The notes beneath the pieces are model-generated. The model was not told the origin of the DNA. It did not search any database and worked only from the letters and a program-made list of their open reading frames with translations. Made by a program: the position numbers and the translations under genes. Positions 28,260 through 35,047 of a stretch of DNA of 64,000 nucleotides are shown in pieces (positions within the stretch are counted from its first letter, which is position 1; the number at the start of each line of letters is the position of its first letter). This stretch comes from CAYJPA01 sp964371945 (GTDB lineage: Bacteria > Chloroflexota > Chloroflexia > Thermomicrobiales > UBA6265), in NCBI GenBank assembly GCA_964371945.1, contig CAYJPA010000011.1, forward strand, positions 22,232 to 86,231. The letters run 5' to 3'.

Positions 28260-28519
28260 CGTGGACGGCCGATGCTGTCTTGATCGCGTTCTTCTCTTAT
28301 CTGCTCGAGAAATTCCTTGACATTAAACCCTTTAAGGCTTCCCGCTGCTGCTTGAAGCGCGGCTCGCTCGCGCACTGGATCGTAGTTGACGAAGAGAGCT
28401 TCATCCTCACGAGCTAGGCGGTATCGAACACCGGAGCGCAGCAGCGTCACCGGCGCGGAATCCACGGCATCCAGAAGTTCATTCAGCTCGCTTGTTGGCT
28501 CCACCCTCAAGGTTCTCAT
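28253..28519 (-). CDS. Antitoxin-like protein of a decayed VapBC pair
   Basis: An 88-residue protein, MRTLRVEPTSELNELLDAVD onwards, with GGAGGTG ahead of the ATG. The N-terminal MRTLRV..TSEL..LLD..... and basic R-x-G-x-R-Y turn resemble short Phd/VapB-type antitoxins that cover and repress their toxin. Its toxin partner downstream survives only as a C-terminal relic, so this may be an orphan antitoxin under little selection. Confidence 0.6.
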   Translation of the reverse strand: MRTLRVEPTSELNELLDAVDSAPVTLLRSGVRYRLAREDEALFVNYDPVRERAALQAAAGSLKGFNVKEFLEQIREERDQDSIGRPRL

Positions 28520-28702
28520 GTTTACTACACCTCCCGTTGTGAAAACCTTCGAAAGAGCATATCAATTGCCAAAGGAGTTGGAGCTTGCTTGTCGTCGTTT
28601 CGTGGAATTGGACAGCGTCCATGCCGAACGGCAATCGTGTCCCGGTAAGTTTAGTCCCCGAAGATTGTGCCCAACCCAAAATCGTTAGTTTCGGTCCATA
28701 TG

Positions 28703-29041
28703 TCAACGACGCGGGGTCGTGGCTGATGGATGTAATTTCTGGGCTTCCATATAATTCTTGAGGACGTCATTCATCTGTACTTGGTATCCGGATCCTTGTG
28801 ATCTGAACCATTCGATCACGTCCGAATCCAGACGTACTGTGATTTTTTGCTTTGGCTGTGGGATTCCTGCTCGAAGTGTGCTTCGATCGAACTCGCCCTC
28901 TTCCTCGCGATCGATCGAGGCTTCAATTTCCTCGTCTGAGAGTGCGTCGAGCCGTGCATAGTCAGTGAGGTCTCCGCCTCCGCGTCGAATCTCATCAATC
29001 TCTTCGGCTGTGTAGCGAACGATAGTCTCGCTTTTCAGCAT
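28703..29041 (-). CDS. brnA: BrnA-like antitoxin
   Basis: A 112-residue antitoxin: N-terminal helices MLKSETIVRYTAEEIDEIRR, an acidic middle (LSDEEIEASIDREEEGEFD), and a C-terminal ribbon-helix-helix QKITVRLDSDVIEWFRSQGS and GYQVQMNDVLKNYM that binds DNA. It has GAGGAGGGCACGAG before its ATG. It overlaps the 3' end of the toxin gene by 47 bases, the usual BrnT-BrnA order. It should neutralise BrnT and autorepress the pair. Confidence 0.85.
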   Translation of the reverse strand: MLKSETIVRYTAEEIDEIRRGGGDLTDYARLDALSDEEIEASIDREEEGEFDRSTLRAGIPQPKQKITVRLDSDVIEWFRSQGSGYQVQMNDVLKNYMEAQKLHPSATTPRR

Positions 29042-29273
29042 CTCGTGCCCTCCTCGCAGAAATGAGCCTGATGTTACTACCACGCCAGGTCCAGATGACG
29101 GTGTACATTCGCCGATCAATTTCCCCGGTCGTAGCAAAACGCTCTTCTTCAGTGCGAAAACTCTCAACTGTGACAACTGGTCGCCCATCGAACAGCGACG
29201 ATACCAAAGCAAAATCAAGGTTGTGCTTTTCCAGGTTGCTCTTGCGCTTGGATTCGTCCCACTCGAACTGCAT
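28995..29273 (-). CDS. brnT: BrnT-like ribonuclease toxin
   Basis: A 92-residue RelE-fold mRNA endonuclease toxin. The family hallmark FEWDESKRKSNLEKHNLDF at the N-terminus and the C-terminal strand with IRLISARRARDAEKRDYRSL are intact, so it is probably active. It starts at an ATG in a short gap and is co-transcribed with the antitoxin gene. The spacing between the toxin pair and the IS end at 29372 is about 100 bases; base composition here looks AT-richer than in the flanking housekeeping genes. Confidence 0.88.
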   Translation of the reverse strand: MQFEWDESKRKSNLEKHNLDFALVSSLFDGRPVVTVESFRTEEERFATTGEIDRRMYTVIWTWRGSNIRLISARRARDAEKRDYRSLHSRRD

Positions 29274-29371
29274 TTTGGAAGGATAGGGCTGATCGCATTC
29301 ACTGTTCCAATTGAATGGCTCCTCATCGGATCTATCCTGCTGTCCCGCTTGTGCTCAAACGACAAAATCTT

Positions 29372-29390
29372 GGTAGTGGGTCAGTTTCAA
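29372..29390 (+). repeat. Left inverted repeat matching the IS1-type right end
   Basis: GGTAGTGGGTCAGTTTCAA matches the reverse complement of 33615-33633 at 18 of 19 bases (one mismatch at position 17). Orientation is that of a left end facing right. Confidence 0.7.
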
Positions 29391-29480
29391 ATTGGGTAGC
29401 GCTTGCTACGTCAAAACGCCAAGAATTGCATAGATTTTACTGGTTGGCTTCACGCGAGGCGATGTTTGATCAGGAGTCGG

Positions 29481-29499
29481 CGCGGTTTCCCCAACCGCG
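29481..29499 (-). terminator. Possible terminator of the restriction operon
   Basis: Hairpin CGCGGTT / AACCGCG with loop TCCCC, about 45 bases past the endonuclease stop. A second palindrome follows at 29503. Confidence 0.45.
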
Positions 29500-29502
29500 A
29501 AG

Positions 29503-29515
29503 TGGGAGCGCTCCC
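29503..29515. promoter_or_regulatory. Second copy of the LacI-type palindrome
   Basis: TGGGAGCGCTCCC, identical to 13 of the 14 bases of the palindrome in front of the lacI gene at 33691. There is no gene here for it to control, so it may be a relic or part of a terminator. Confidence 0.4.
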
Positions 29516-29544
29516 GTGTTTTGCTGTCACACATTCGGGGAGGA

Positions 29545-30156
29545 TTATGGCGCGATTCCGATGAGGACGAGAGGGACGGCCGGCACGCCGCGTCCCTGGC
29601 GGATGACGTTGTACAACTCGCGTTCGTAATATGCGATTCCAGACGACATCTCATTGGTCATTTCCTTCATCGCCAATACCTCGACTCCAACGTCGATCTT
29701 GTCGCCAACGTAGAACGCCATGTGTTTCACAAACAGATCGAATGCCACAAAACTGTATTTGCCGAATTGAACCTCGACAGCAATTCGATCCTTCACAAAG
29801 TCCGTTTGGTTGAATGTTGAAATGGGCGTAAAGCCAGCTTCTTCGATTTCGCGCTTTTGCTCGCCCGCGGGAAGCGGAACAGTCTTGCGGATCAATCGCT
29901 CATCAGTCGTCACCCAATACGATGTCCTGGATTCATGCCAGCCTCGTTGTGAGAATTCCTCCTTGAATCGGATATTGAGGTGCTCCGGTGAGAAGAACAT
30001 GCAACCAACTTTGCGTCGTTCCTCGTATACCTTCGTCCTAACTTCCTCGGCATCAATAAGGCCAATGACCTCTACGATGTCGGTCCAAACCTGCGGCCTG
30101 TGAACCTGAATATGCTCCCAACCATTGAGGTGGGAATACTGTTCGACGATCCGCAT
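29545..30156 (-). CDS. Type II restriction endonuclease, BstYI/BglII family
   Basis: A 203-residue endonuclease. From memory it has the same length as BstYI and strong similarity (MRIVEVYSHLNG-like start; here MRIVEQYSHLNGWEHIQVH). The active site D-x(9)-E-x-Q of this family is visible in TDFVKDRIAVEVQFGKYSFV: catalytic acidic residues followed by EVQ. BstYI cuts R^GATCY and BglII A^GATCT; the target here is inferred to be one of these. The gene starts one base after the methyltransferase stop, so modification is translated first. The protein looks full-length and intact. Confidence 0.9.
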   Translation of the reverse strand: MRIVEQYSHLNGWEHIQVHRPQVWTDIVEVIGLIDAEEVRTKVYEERRKVGCMFFSPEHLNIRFKEEFSQRGWHESRTSYWVTTDERLIRKTVPLPAGEQKREIEEAGFTPISTFNQTDFVKDRIAVEVQFGKYSFVAFDLFVKHMAFYVGDKIDVGVEVLAMKEMTNEMSSGIAYYERELYNVIRQGRGVPAVPLVLIGIAP

Positions 30157-30157
30157 G

Positions 30158-31027
30158 CTAGTGACCGCCGTTGCGTAGCTTTGGATCGTAGACGGGTTTG
30201 CCCATCGGCCGGGTCCGCAGGATTCCCGCTCTCAGCGCTCGCACGCGTTCCCAGGCGACATCGATATATTCCTGTTCGATGTCGCAACCGTGGCCGTTTC
30301 GCTCGTGCATAAGCGCAGCAATCACCGAGGTTCCGACGCCAACGTACGGATCGAAGACGCTATCGCCCTCATTGGTCAGCGAGAGCACAAGCCGTTCGAT
30401 CAATTCGACGGGAAACTGGCAGGGGTGAATCGTCTTTTCGATGTGGTTGTTCTTGACGTTCGGGATGACCCATACATCGCTCGGATTCTTGCCAAGCGGA
30501 TTGCCGGAAAGCTCACCGATCCGCGGTCCCTTGAAGTGCCGTTTGTTGGGGTACTTCGAGGGGACGCGTACGGGGTCGAGATTGAACGTGTAGTCTCGCG
30601 TCTTGGTAAACCACAAGATCGTCTCATAGCGCCCTGAGAATCGCTTCGACGCGTGTAGACCATGCTCGAAGTGCCAGACGATCCGATTGCGAAGCATGAG
30701 TCCGTGGTCTTTGAACGTGTGATAGAGAACGATGTCGAGTGGAACAACCTCGCCGTCCGGTGCGATGTGATTGCCGACTTGCCAACAAATCGATCCTTGT
30801 GGATGTAGGAGCCGAACACACTCGGAAATCACCTGAGCCTGTGAGGCGAGATAGGTTTCGAGTGTTTTTCTCTTCTCGTAAGACTTCCCGATGTTGTATG
30901 GCGGCGAGGTGACGATGAGCTTCATGCTCTCCGAGGGAATGTCGCGCATATAGGCGAGATTGTCCGCGCATTCGATGTGCGCTTTTGCGTTGCTCATCGT
31001 TGGGAAGATCGCGAGCTGCTGAGTCAC
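30158..31027 (-). CDS. DNA N4-cytosine/N6-adenine methyltransferase
   Basis: A 289-residue methyltransferase with motif IV TSPPYNIGKSYEK near the N-terminus and the AdoMet-binding motif I VFDPYVGVGTSVIAAL near the C-terminus. This order marks the beta class, which includes N4-cytosine and N6-adenine enzymes. TSPPY with S favours N4-cytosine, as for M.BglII. It protects the host from the endonuclease encoded next to it. Start codon at 31027 follows the small KGG gene by four bases. Confidence 0.9.
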   Translation of the reverse strand: MTQQLAIFPTMSNAKAHIECADNLAYMRDIPSESMKLIVTSPPYNIGKSYEKRKTLETYLASQAQVISECVRLLHPQGSICWQVGNHIAPDGEVVPLDIVLYHTFKDHGLMLRNRIVWHFEHGLHASKRFSGRYETILWFTKTRDYTFNLDPVRVPSKYPNKRHFKGPRIGELSGNPLGKNPSDVWVIPNVKNNHIEKTIHPCQFPVELIERLVLSLTNEGDSVFDPYVGVGTSVIAALMHERNGHGCDIEQEYIDVAWERVRALRAGILRTRPMGKPVYDPKLRNGGH

Positions 31028-31031
31028 CGCC

Positions 31032-31295
31032 TCACTCCTCAGATTGTGATTCCGCTGGTTTCTTCCACCGTGTGGCCGCGGCCTGCTGCGCGATCTCTTT
31101 TCGCCGCTCCGGCGTCAGCGCGTCCGCGCGCGCCTTGCCACCCTTTGCGCCGCCTAATCGACCGAGCGCAACAGCGGCGGGGTTCTTGCCCTCGTCTGGA
31201 TCAGGACGCGGTTCCTCGTTCGTGGTTTCGCCCACGATGAACGCCGCGAGTTGGTTGAGGTCGTACGGCGCTTTGTTGCTTGAGCGTTTAGGCAT
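31032..31295 (-). CDS. Small basic KGG-type protein
   Basis: An 87-residue protein with NPAAVALGRLGGAKGGKARA followed by LTPERRKEIAQQAAATRW. This GG..GG.ARA...P..R.EIA..AA..RW pattern is common in short bacterial proteins, often next to phage or DNA-modification genes, with unknown role; nucleic-acid binding is plausible from the basic, helix-rich tail. It sits in the operon between DUF3467 (33-base gap) and the methyltransferase (4-base gap). Confidence 0.7.
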   Translation of the reverse strand: MPKRSSNKAPYDLNQLAAFIVGETTNEEPRPDPDEGKNPAAVALGRLGGAKGGKARADALTPERRKEIAQQAAATRWKKPAESQSEE

Positions 31296-31328
31296 GTCGC
31301 CAGTATGCCACGACTCCGTCGCTAGCGC

Positions 31329-31667
31329 CTACGGTTCGGTTTGTGAATCCTCTGACGTTGAGTCTTGCGGAAGCCTTGGAATCGGGCCGTGTTGGGCTTC
31401 GTACCTCTTGATGCTGTCGTTCAGTACCTGCGCGAACAGGGCGGTATGTTGCGGGGAGAGAATAACTGTCGCAACATTCCGGATGAGCATGCGCTCCTCG
31501 GTGGCCTCCATGAGGAGGCCGAAATCCATCGTGAAGTCCCAGAACGAAGTACGGAAAGAGACGTTGTTCGCATAGAACGTGGGCACACCTTCGGCGGTGA
31601 TTAGCTCGATCCTCTGCGAACGAGACATTTCCCCCGTCTTCACTTGACCACCGTCGTTTTCTGTCAT
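31329..31667 (-). CDS. DUF3467 family protein
   Basis: A 112-residue protein with the family core VPTFYANNVSFRTSFWDFTM (beta strand pair) and VILSPQHTALFAQVLNDSI. DUF3467 proteins are small, usually found alone; no function is known. Its ATG overlaps the TAA of the upstream XRE gene by one base, so they are translated together, which is unusual company for this family. Confidence 0.8.
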   Translation of the reverse strand: MTENDGGQVKTGEMSRSQRIELITAEGVPTFYANNVSFRTSFWDFTMDFGLLMEATEERMLIRNVATVILSPQHTALFAQVLNDSIKRYEAQHGPIPRLPQDSTSEDSQTEP

Positions 31668-32215
31668 TATGCCATCCCTACCTTGGCGGTTGACGCGGAT
31701 TCATATGAGCCAGGACCTCGCGAGACTGTGAGGTCCACTGCAATCACCCGTTGTGTTAGAACGATCTGCAAATGGGCGTACCTGGTCGGAATGAAGTCTG
31801 ACGTGTTCTGGGACTGCACCGACACATGCGGCATCGTGGTCAGTTTCTCCGAAACGAGACCAGGATCGTGGTCAAAGTCGGGCACGTTTAGATCTTCGGG
31901 ATTGAGTTCAATGATCCAATCCACGAGCTCGCTATACGGCAGAAACCTGACTTGGAGCGCTACGTCAAAGGTCGACGCCAAGCGCTTGAGTGTTCCGAGG
32001 GTAAACTTTCCGTAATTCGGGTTTTCAAGACGACTAACTCCCTCCTGGGTCATGCCTACCCGTTCGGCGAATTCCTTCTGAGACCAACCCCGCGCCCTTC
32101 TGAGTGCGCGAATCTTGTAAGGGAGGCCGGAGTCGATCTGTTCCTCGAAGAAGATGTCACGAGTTTCTTTGTCGCAGAGGCTGGAAATGATCTGCTTTCG
32201 TTTAGCTGAAGTCAT
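31667..32215 (-). CDS. XRE-family regulator/antitoxin
   Basis: A 182-residue protein with an N-terminal region (MTSAKRKQIISSLCDKETRD), a helix-turn-helix at about 33-90 (IRALRRARGWSQKEFAERVG then MTQEGVSRLEN) and an extra C-terminal ~90-residue domain. It follows the RelE-like toxin gene with a 14-base overlap, the HigB-HigA order, so it is most likely the antitoxin and the repressor of the whole operon. It could also act as the control protein for the restriction genes. The operator candidates at 32599-32649 fit either role. The ATG at 32215 is preferred over an upstream open frame start. Confidence 0.8.
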   Translation of the reverse strand: MTSAKRKQIISSLCDKETRDIFFEEQIDSGLPYKIRALRRARGWSQKEFAERVGMTQEGVSRLENPNYGKFTLGTLKRLASTFDVALQVRFLPYSELVDWIIELNPEDLNVPDFDHDPGLVSEKLTTMPHVSVQSQNTSDFIPTRYAHLQIVLTQRVIAVDLTVSRGPGSYESASTAKVGMA

Positions 32216-32588
32216 GGTCACGAGTTCTCCCTCGCTCGCCGAGTCTGGCCTTTCGTTTGAGCGCGGTCGCGCACGCCGATGCGGGTACAAGTTTGTTTTC
32301 TTTCTCGATCGCCCCCATCAGGATCACCACCTCGTTTCCTTCCCCGTAACAACAGAGGGGACGATACTCGTTTCGCTCATAAGTGACACGCATTTCGATA
32401 AGCCCCAAGCACTCCTTCTTTTGCAAGACCTTGAAGTCCGGTAGTTTAAGCAGCGGTTCCAACTCTGAACTTTCGATTCTGGTGTTGATCTTCTGTTTCG
32501 TGCGCTTGGAAAGCGAATTAAGCCAAGTTAGGACAACGTTCTCCCCGTTGTCGAGCACGAAATCCTTGAACTTCCAATTCCGATGCAT
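32202..32588 (-). CDS. RelE/HigB-like (phage Gp49-type) toxin
   Basis: A 128-residue RelE-superfamily protein: VVLTWLNSLSKRTKQKINTR, LKLPDFKVLQKKECLGLIEM and RVTYERNEYRPLCCYGEGNE then VVILMGAIEKENKL. This is the Gp49-like pattern (..f...L.....glyElRv...g..yRi.yf....). Predicted ribosome-dependent mRNA cleavage. The basic C-terminus is intact. It is the first gene of the operon; its start lies 11 bases from the operator region. Confidence 0.8.
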   Translation of the reverse strand: MHRNWKFKDFVLDNGENVVLTWLNSLSKRTKQKINTRIESSELEPLLKLPDFKVLQKKECLGLIEMRVTYERNEYRPLCCYGEGNEVVILMGAIEKENKLVPASACATALKRKARLGERGRTRDHDFS

Positions 32589-32598
32589 AGGCTATCAC

Positions 32599-32649
32599 AA
32601 AATTGGTATTGCCACAAGCCCCAAACCATGATATACCAAAATTGGTATT
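32599..32649. promoter_or_regulatory. Operator candidates of the toxin/restriction operon
   Basis: A palindrome ATACCAA-AA-TTGGTAT at 32633-32648 and a direct repeat of its right side, AAAATTGGTATT, at 32599-32610 and again at 32638-32649 (39 bases apart). They lie directly upstream of the operon on the minus strand and suit binding by the XRE protein. Confidence 0.6.
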
Positions 32650-32690
32650 CATTCAACTCGTGGTCAGCTGTGAAGTGGGCTGACCTGAGC

Positions 32691-32764
32691 GCTCCTGTAG
32701 CTCAGTGGATAGAGCAGGTCCCCCCCCAAGGATCAGGCCGCTGGTTCGAGACCAGCTAGGGGCA
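32691..32764 (+). tRNA. tRNA-like gene with eight-base, C-only-rich anticodon loop (possible pseudo-tRNA)
   Basis: A full cloverleaf can be drawn: acceptor GCTCCTG/TAGGGGC, D stem GCTC/GAGC with loop AGTGGATA, anticodon stem GGTCC/GGATC, variable AGGCC, T stem GCTGG/CCAGC with TTCGAGA, then A73; no CCA encoded. The loop is CCCCCCAA, eight bases instead of seven, and position 33 is C rather than U. D-loop A20 and A73 resemble arginine tRNAs; a CCC anticodon would read glycine GGG. It could be a decayed arginine tRNA, a homopolymer sequencing slip, or a four-base-reading tRNA. Confidence 0.65.
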
Positions 32765-32857
32765 CTAGGTCGCGGTCATTGTGCCACGTCTACGGTATGC
32801 CGTAAAGAGCGCGGTGAAATGTTTGATATTGCTTGATCGCTCAAGCATAATGGTCAT

Positions 32858-33624
32858 ATGAACAGACTGAGCACTGAAAAACGAGCACAGGTGATCGCGG
32901 CGCTGGTGGAGGGAAACTCGATCCGCGCTACCTGTCGTATGACCGGCGTCGCCAAGAACACGGTCGTCAAACTGCTTGTTGACCTTGGCGCGGTCTACTC
33001 TGCCTACCAAGATGAAGCGTTGCGTAACCTCCCATGCAATTCCAGGGCGAGTTCGGGTACGGCGATGTGTGGACGTGGACTGCGATTGATGCCGAGACCA
33101 AATTGGTACCGTCCTGGCGCGTTGGTCAGCGCGACCTGGAGAACGCTACTGAGTTCGTGCAGGATTTGGCCTCACGGCTCGCGAACCGCGTACAGCTCAC
33201 CACAGACGGTCTCAAGCTGTATCTGACAGCGGTCGAGGACGCGTTTGGGATTGACGTTGATTACGCGCAACTGATCAAGCTTTACGGCGATGACCCGACC
33301 GACGAGAAGCGGTACAGCGCGTCAGCCGTCATCAGTACAGACAAGATCATCGTTCAGGGTGAGCCAGTGTGGAAAGACATTTCTACCAGTTACGTCGAGC
33401 GACAGAACCTGACAATGCGCATGAGCATGCGGCGATTTACCCGGTTGACCAATGGGTTCTCCAAGAAGGTCGAGAACCTCGCGGCCGCGGTTTCGCTCCA
33501 TTTCATGCATTACAATTTCTGCCGGGTGCACCAAACATTGAAAACGTCCCCAGCAGTCAAAGCAGGCGTGGCGGATCATGTATGGACGATCACCGAAATC
33601 GCACAATTGCTCGATTCAAACTGA
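32858..33624 (+). pseudogene. IS1-family transposase, internally deleted and frameshifted
   Basis: N-terminal zinc/HTH part MNRLSTEKRAQVIAALVEGN and SIRATCRMTGVAKNTVVKLL runs to DEALRNLPC at about 33035. The catalytic part restarts in another frame: FGYGDVWTWTAIDAETKLVP to LHFMHYNFCRVHQTLKTSP at 33034-33624. In intact relatives about 25 residues with the motif QCDEIW, which includes the first catalytic aspartate, lie between; here they are gone. The C-terminal stop overlaps the right inverted repeat. The enzyme cannot be active in this state. Confidence 0.8.
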
Positions 33625-33633
33625 CCCACTACC
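33615..33633 (-). repeat. Right inverted repeat of the IS1-type element
   Basis: TTCAAACTGACCCACTACC overlaps the transposase stop codon and pairs with the repeat at 29372-29390. Confidence 0.7.
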
Positions 33634-33649
33634 TAAATTCGGCCTCCCC

Positions 33650-33677
33650 TTGACAGCCTGTTAAACAAGTGTATGCT
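33650..33677 (+). promoter_or_regulatory. Promoter of the lacI gene
   Basis: TTGACA at 33650-33655 and TATGCT at 33672-33677, spacer 16 bases. The -35 is a perfect consensus; the -10 matches in four of six bases. It lies just outside the IS right end. Confidence 0.55.
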
Positions 33678-33690
33678 GTGCTCATCTCCA

Positions 33691-33704
33691 TGGGAGCGCT
33701 CCCA
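33691..33704. promoter_or_regulatory. LacI-family operator
   Basis: Perfect 14-base palindrome TGGGAGCGCTCCCA, 13 bases downstream of the -10, placed to block transcription of lacI itself and maybe of the transport operon. The central CG step is typical of LacI/GalR operators. Confidence 0.65.
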
Positions 33705-33721
33705 CAAGTCTGTTCTTGACG

Positions 33722-34837
33722 ATGTTCGACACCGAGGTCCGCATCCCGACGAAAGGCCGCATGAACCTCGAAGAAGTTGCCCGGCTGGCAGGTGTCTCCC
33801 GATCTACCGTCTCCCGTGTCGTCAACGGCGACAGCCGCGTCAGCGAGACCGTTCGTGCTCGGGTTCAGCAAATCATCAAGGAGCATAACTACCACCCCAA
33901 CGCCGCCGCCCGCTCCCTCGCGTCGTCACGCACCCGCATCATCGGTCTGCTCATTCCGCATGGCGTCAGCCAGATCTTCCGCGATCCCTTTTTTCCCATC
34001 TTGATCCAGGGCACGGTCGAAGCCTGCAATGAGACTGACTACAACCTGACGATGTTGATGGAGACCGCCGAGGAAGGCATCGCCTCCGATCGCGTCTACC
34101 AGCGGATCGTTCGCGGGCGCCATGTCGATGGTCTCGTGATCGCCTCGAGCGTGGTAGAAGATCCCATCATTACTCGTCTCCAGCACGACGGTTTTCCATT
34201 TGTGCTCGTCGGCCGCCACCCGCGCCACGAAGTGAGCTTCGTCGATGTCGACAACCGCACCGCCGCCAGCGAGGCGGTCGCGCATCTGTTGCAGCACGGA
34301 CATGATCGGATCGCAATGATCGCCGGTCCTCGCAATATGATCGCCTCGATCGATCGCTACGCCGGCTACGTCAACGCATTGCAAGAGTCCGGCCGCTTGC
34401 CCGATCCCGAATTGACCATCCACAGCGACTTCACCCGGCGCGGTGGTTACCGGGCAATGAACGAACTGCTCACACGCACGATCAGTCGCCCGGATGCCGT
34501 TTTCGTCGCCAGCGACGCCATGGCCTCGGGGGCGCTCCAGGCGCTCCGTGACTCTGGGCTTTGTGTCCCGGACGATGTCGCCGTGATGGGATTCGACGGT
34601 CTTGAAGAGACACTCGTCTCCCGCTCGATCCTCTCCACGGTGGTCCAGCCGACCGTCGAGGAGGGCCGAGAGGCAATCAGAATTTTGCTGGAATTGCTCG
34701 ATCGCCCCGGTGGACCTCCGATCCAACGGTACCTGCCTACCCATCTCGCTCTCCGTCGCTCCTGTGGCTGCGGGGGCGATCCCGTGCCCATGTTGACCGC
34801 GGTCGATTCGATGTCAGGAGGTGAAGTGGTCTCGTAA
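33722..34837 (+). CDS. LacI-family transcriptional regulator
   Basis: Sugar-responsive repressor of about 371 residues. Helix-turn-helix MNLEEVARLAGVSRSTVSRV then VNGDSRVSETVRARVQQII, hinge NAAARSLASSRT, and periplasmic-binding-protein-like effector domain (DGLVIASSVVEDP, HLLQHGHDRIAMIAGP, DAVFVASDAMASGALQALRD, VMGFDG). The start is uncertain: ATG at 33722, or the ATG at 33761 that has AAAGG upstream and gives the classic M-x-L-E-E-V-A start. It heads the transport operon and probably controls it through the 14-base operator. Confidence 0.9.
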   Translation: MFDTEVRIPTKGRMNLEEVARLAGVSRSTVSRVVNGDSRVSETVRARVQQIIKEHNYHPNAAARSLASSRTRIIGLLIPHGVSQIFRDPFFPILIQGTVEACNETDYNLTMLMETAEEGIASDRVYQRIVRGRHVDGLVIASSVVEDPIITRLQHDGFPFVLVGRHPRHEVSFVDVDNRTAASEAVAHLLQHGHDRIAMIAGPRNMIASIDRYAGYVNALQESGRLPDPELTIHSDFTRRGGYRAMNELLTRTISRPDAVFVASDAMASGALQALRDSGLCVPDDVAVMGFDGLEETLVSRSILSTVVQPTVEEGREAIRILLELLDRPGGPPIQRYLPTHLALRRSCGCGGDPVPMLTAVDSMSGGEVVS

Positions 34838-34929
34838 TCGCGATCGGTGCGACTGCTTTTCGTGACAGTGCGGGCGCGGTCCCCGCTCGGCCCGTTCGGC
34901 CGGTCGCACAGGTGCTTTTGGACGTACGA

Positions 34930-34961
34930 ATTCGAATCCAGCATTGGCGCCAGATTCGAAT
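34930..34961. repeat. Inverted repeat between lacI and the binding-protein gene
   Basis: ATTCGAATC / GATTCGAAT, nine-base arms, 14-base spacer. It may be a regulator site or a transcript hairpin ahead of the transport genes. Confidence 0.4.
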
Positions 34962-35047
34962 GCGAAACGTGTTCAGTCCGCGGCGTGGACGCCCGCCTGT
35001 GGTCGTCTACATTGCCGGCGACGTAGCCGGCGAAGGATGGAGAACAG

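Larger units (their letters stand above)
29372..33633. mobile_element. Candidate IS1-bounded island carrying a restriction-modification/toxin-antitoxin operon
   Basis: The segment begins and ends with near-identical inverted repeats (18 of 19 bases). The right repeat is the end of an IS1-type transposase gene; the left repeat has no transposase next to it. Between them lie the six-gene operon 32588-29545, a tRNA-like gene and the transposase remnant. Base composition looks lower in G+C than the surroundings. No clear target-site duplication is seen at the outer ends (nine flanking bases match only partly). A competing reading is that the IS has its own worn left end near 32768 and the 29372 copy is a separate relic. 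Confidence 0.45.

Noticed and set aside
29363..33642. Target-site duplication around the IS-bounded segment
   Set aside because: The nine bases outside each end agree at only about five positions, so no duplication can be claimed.
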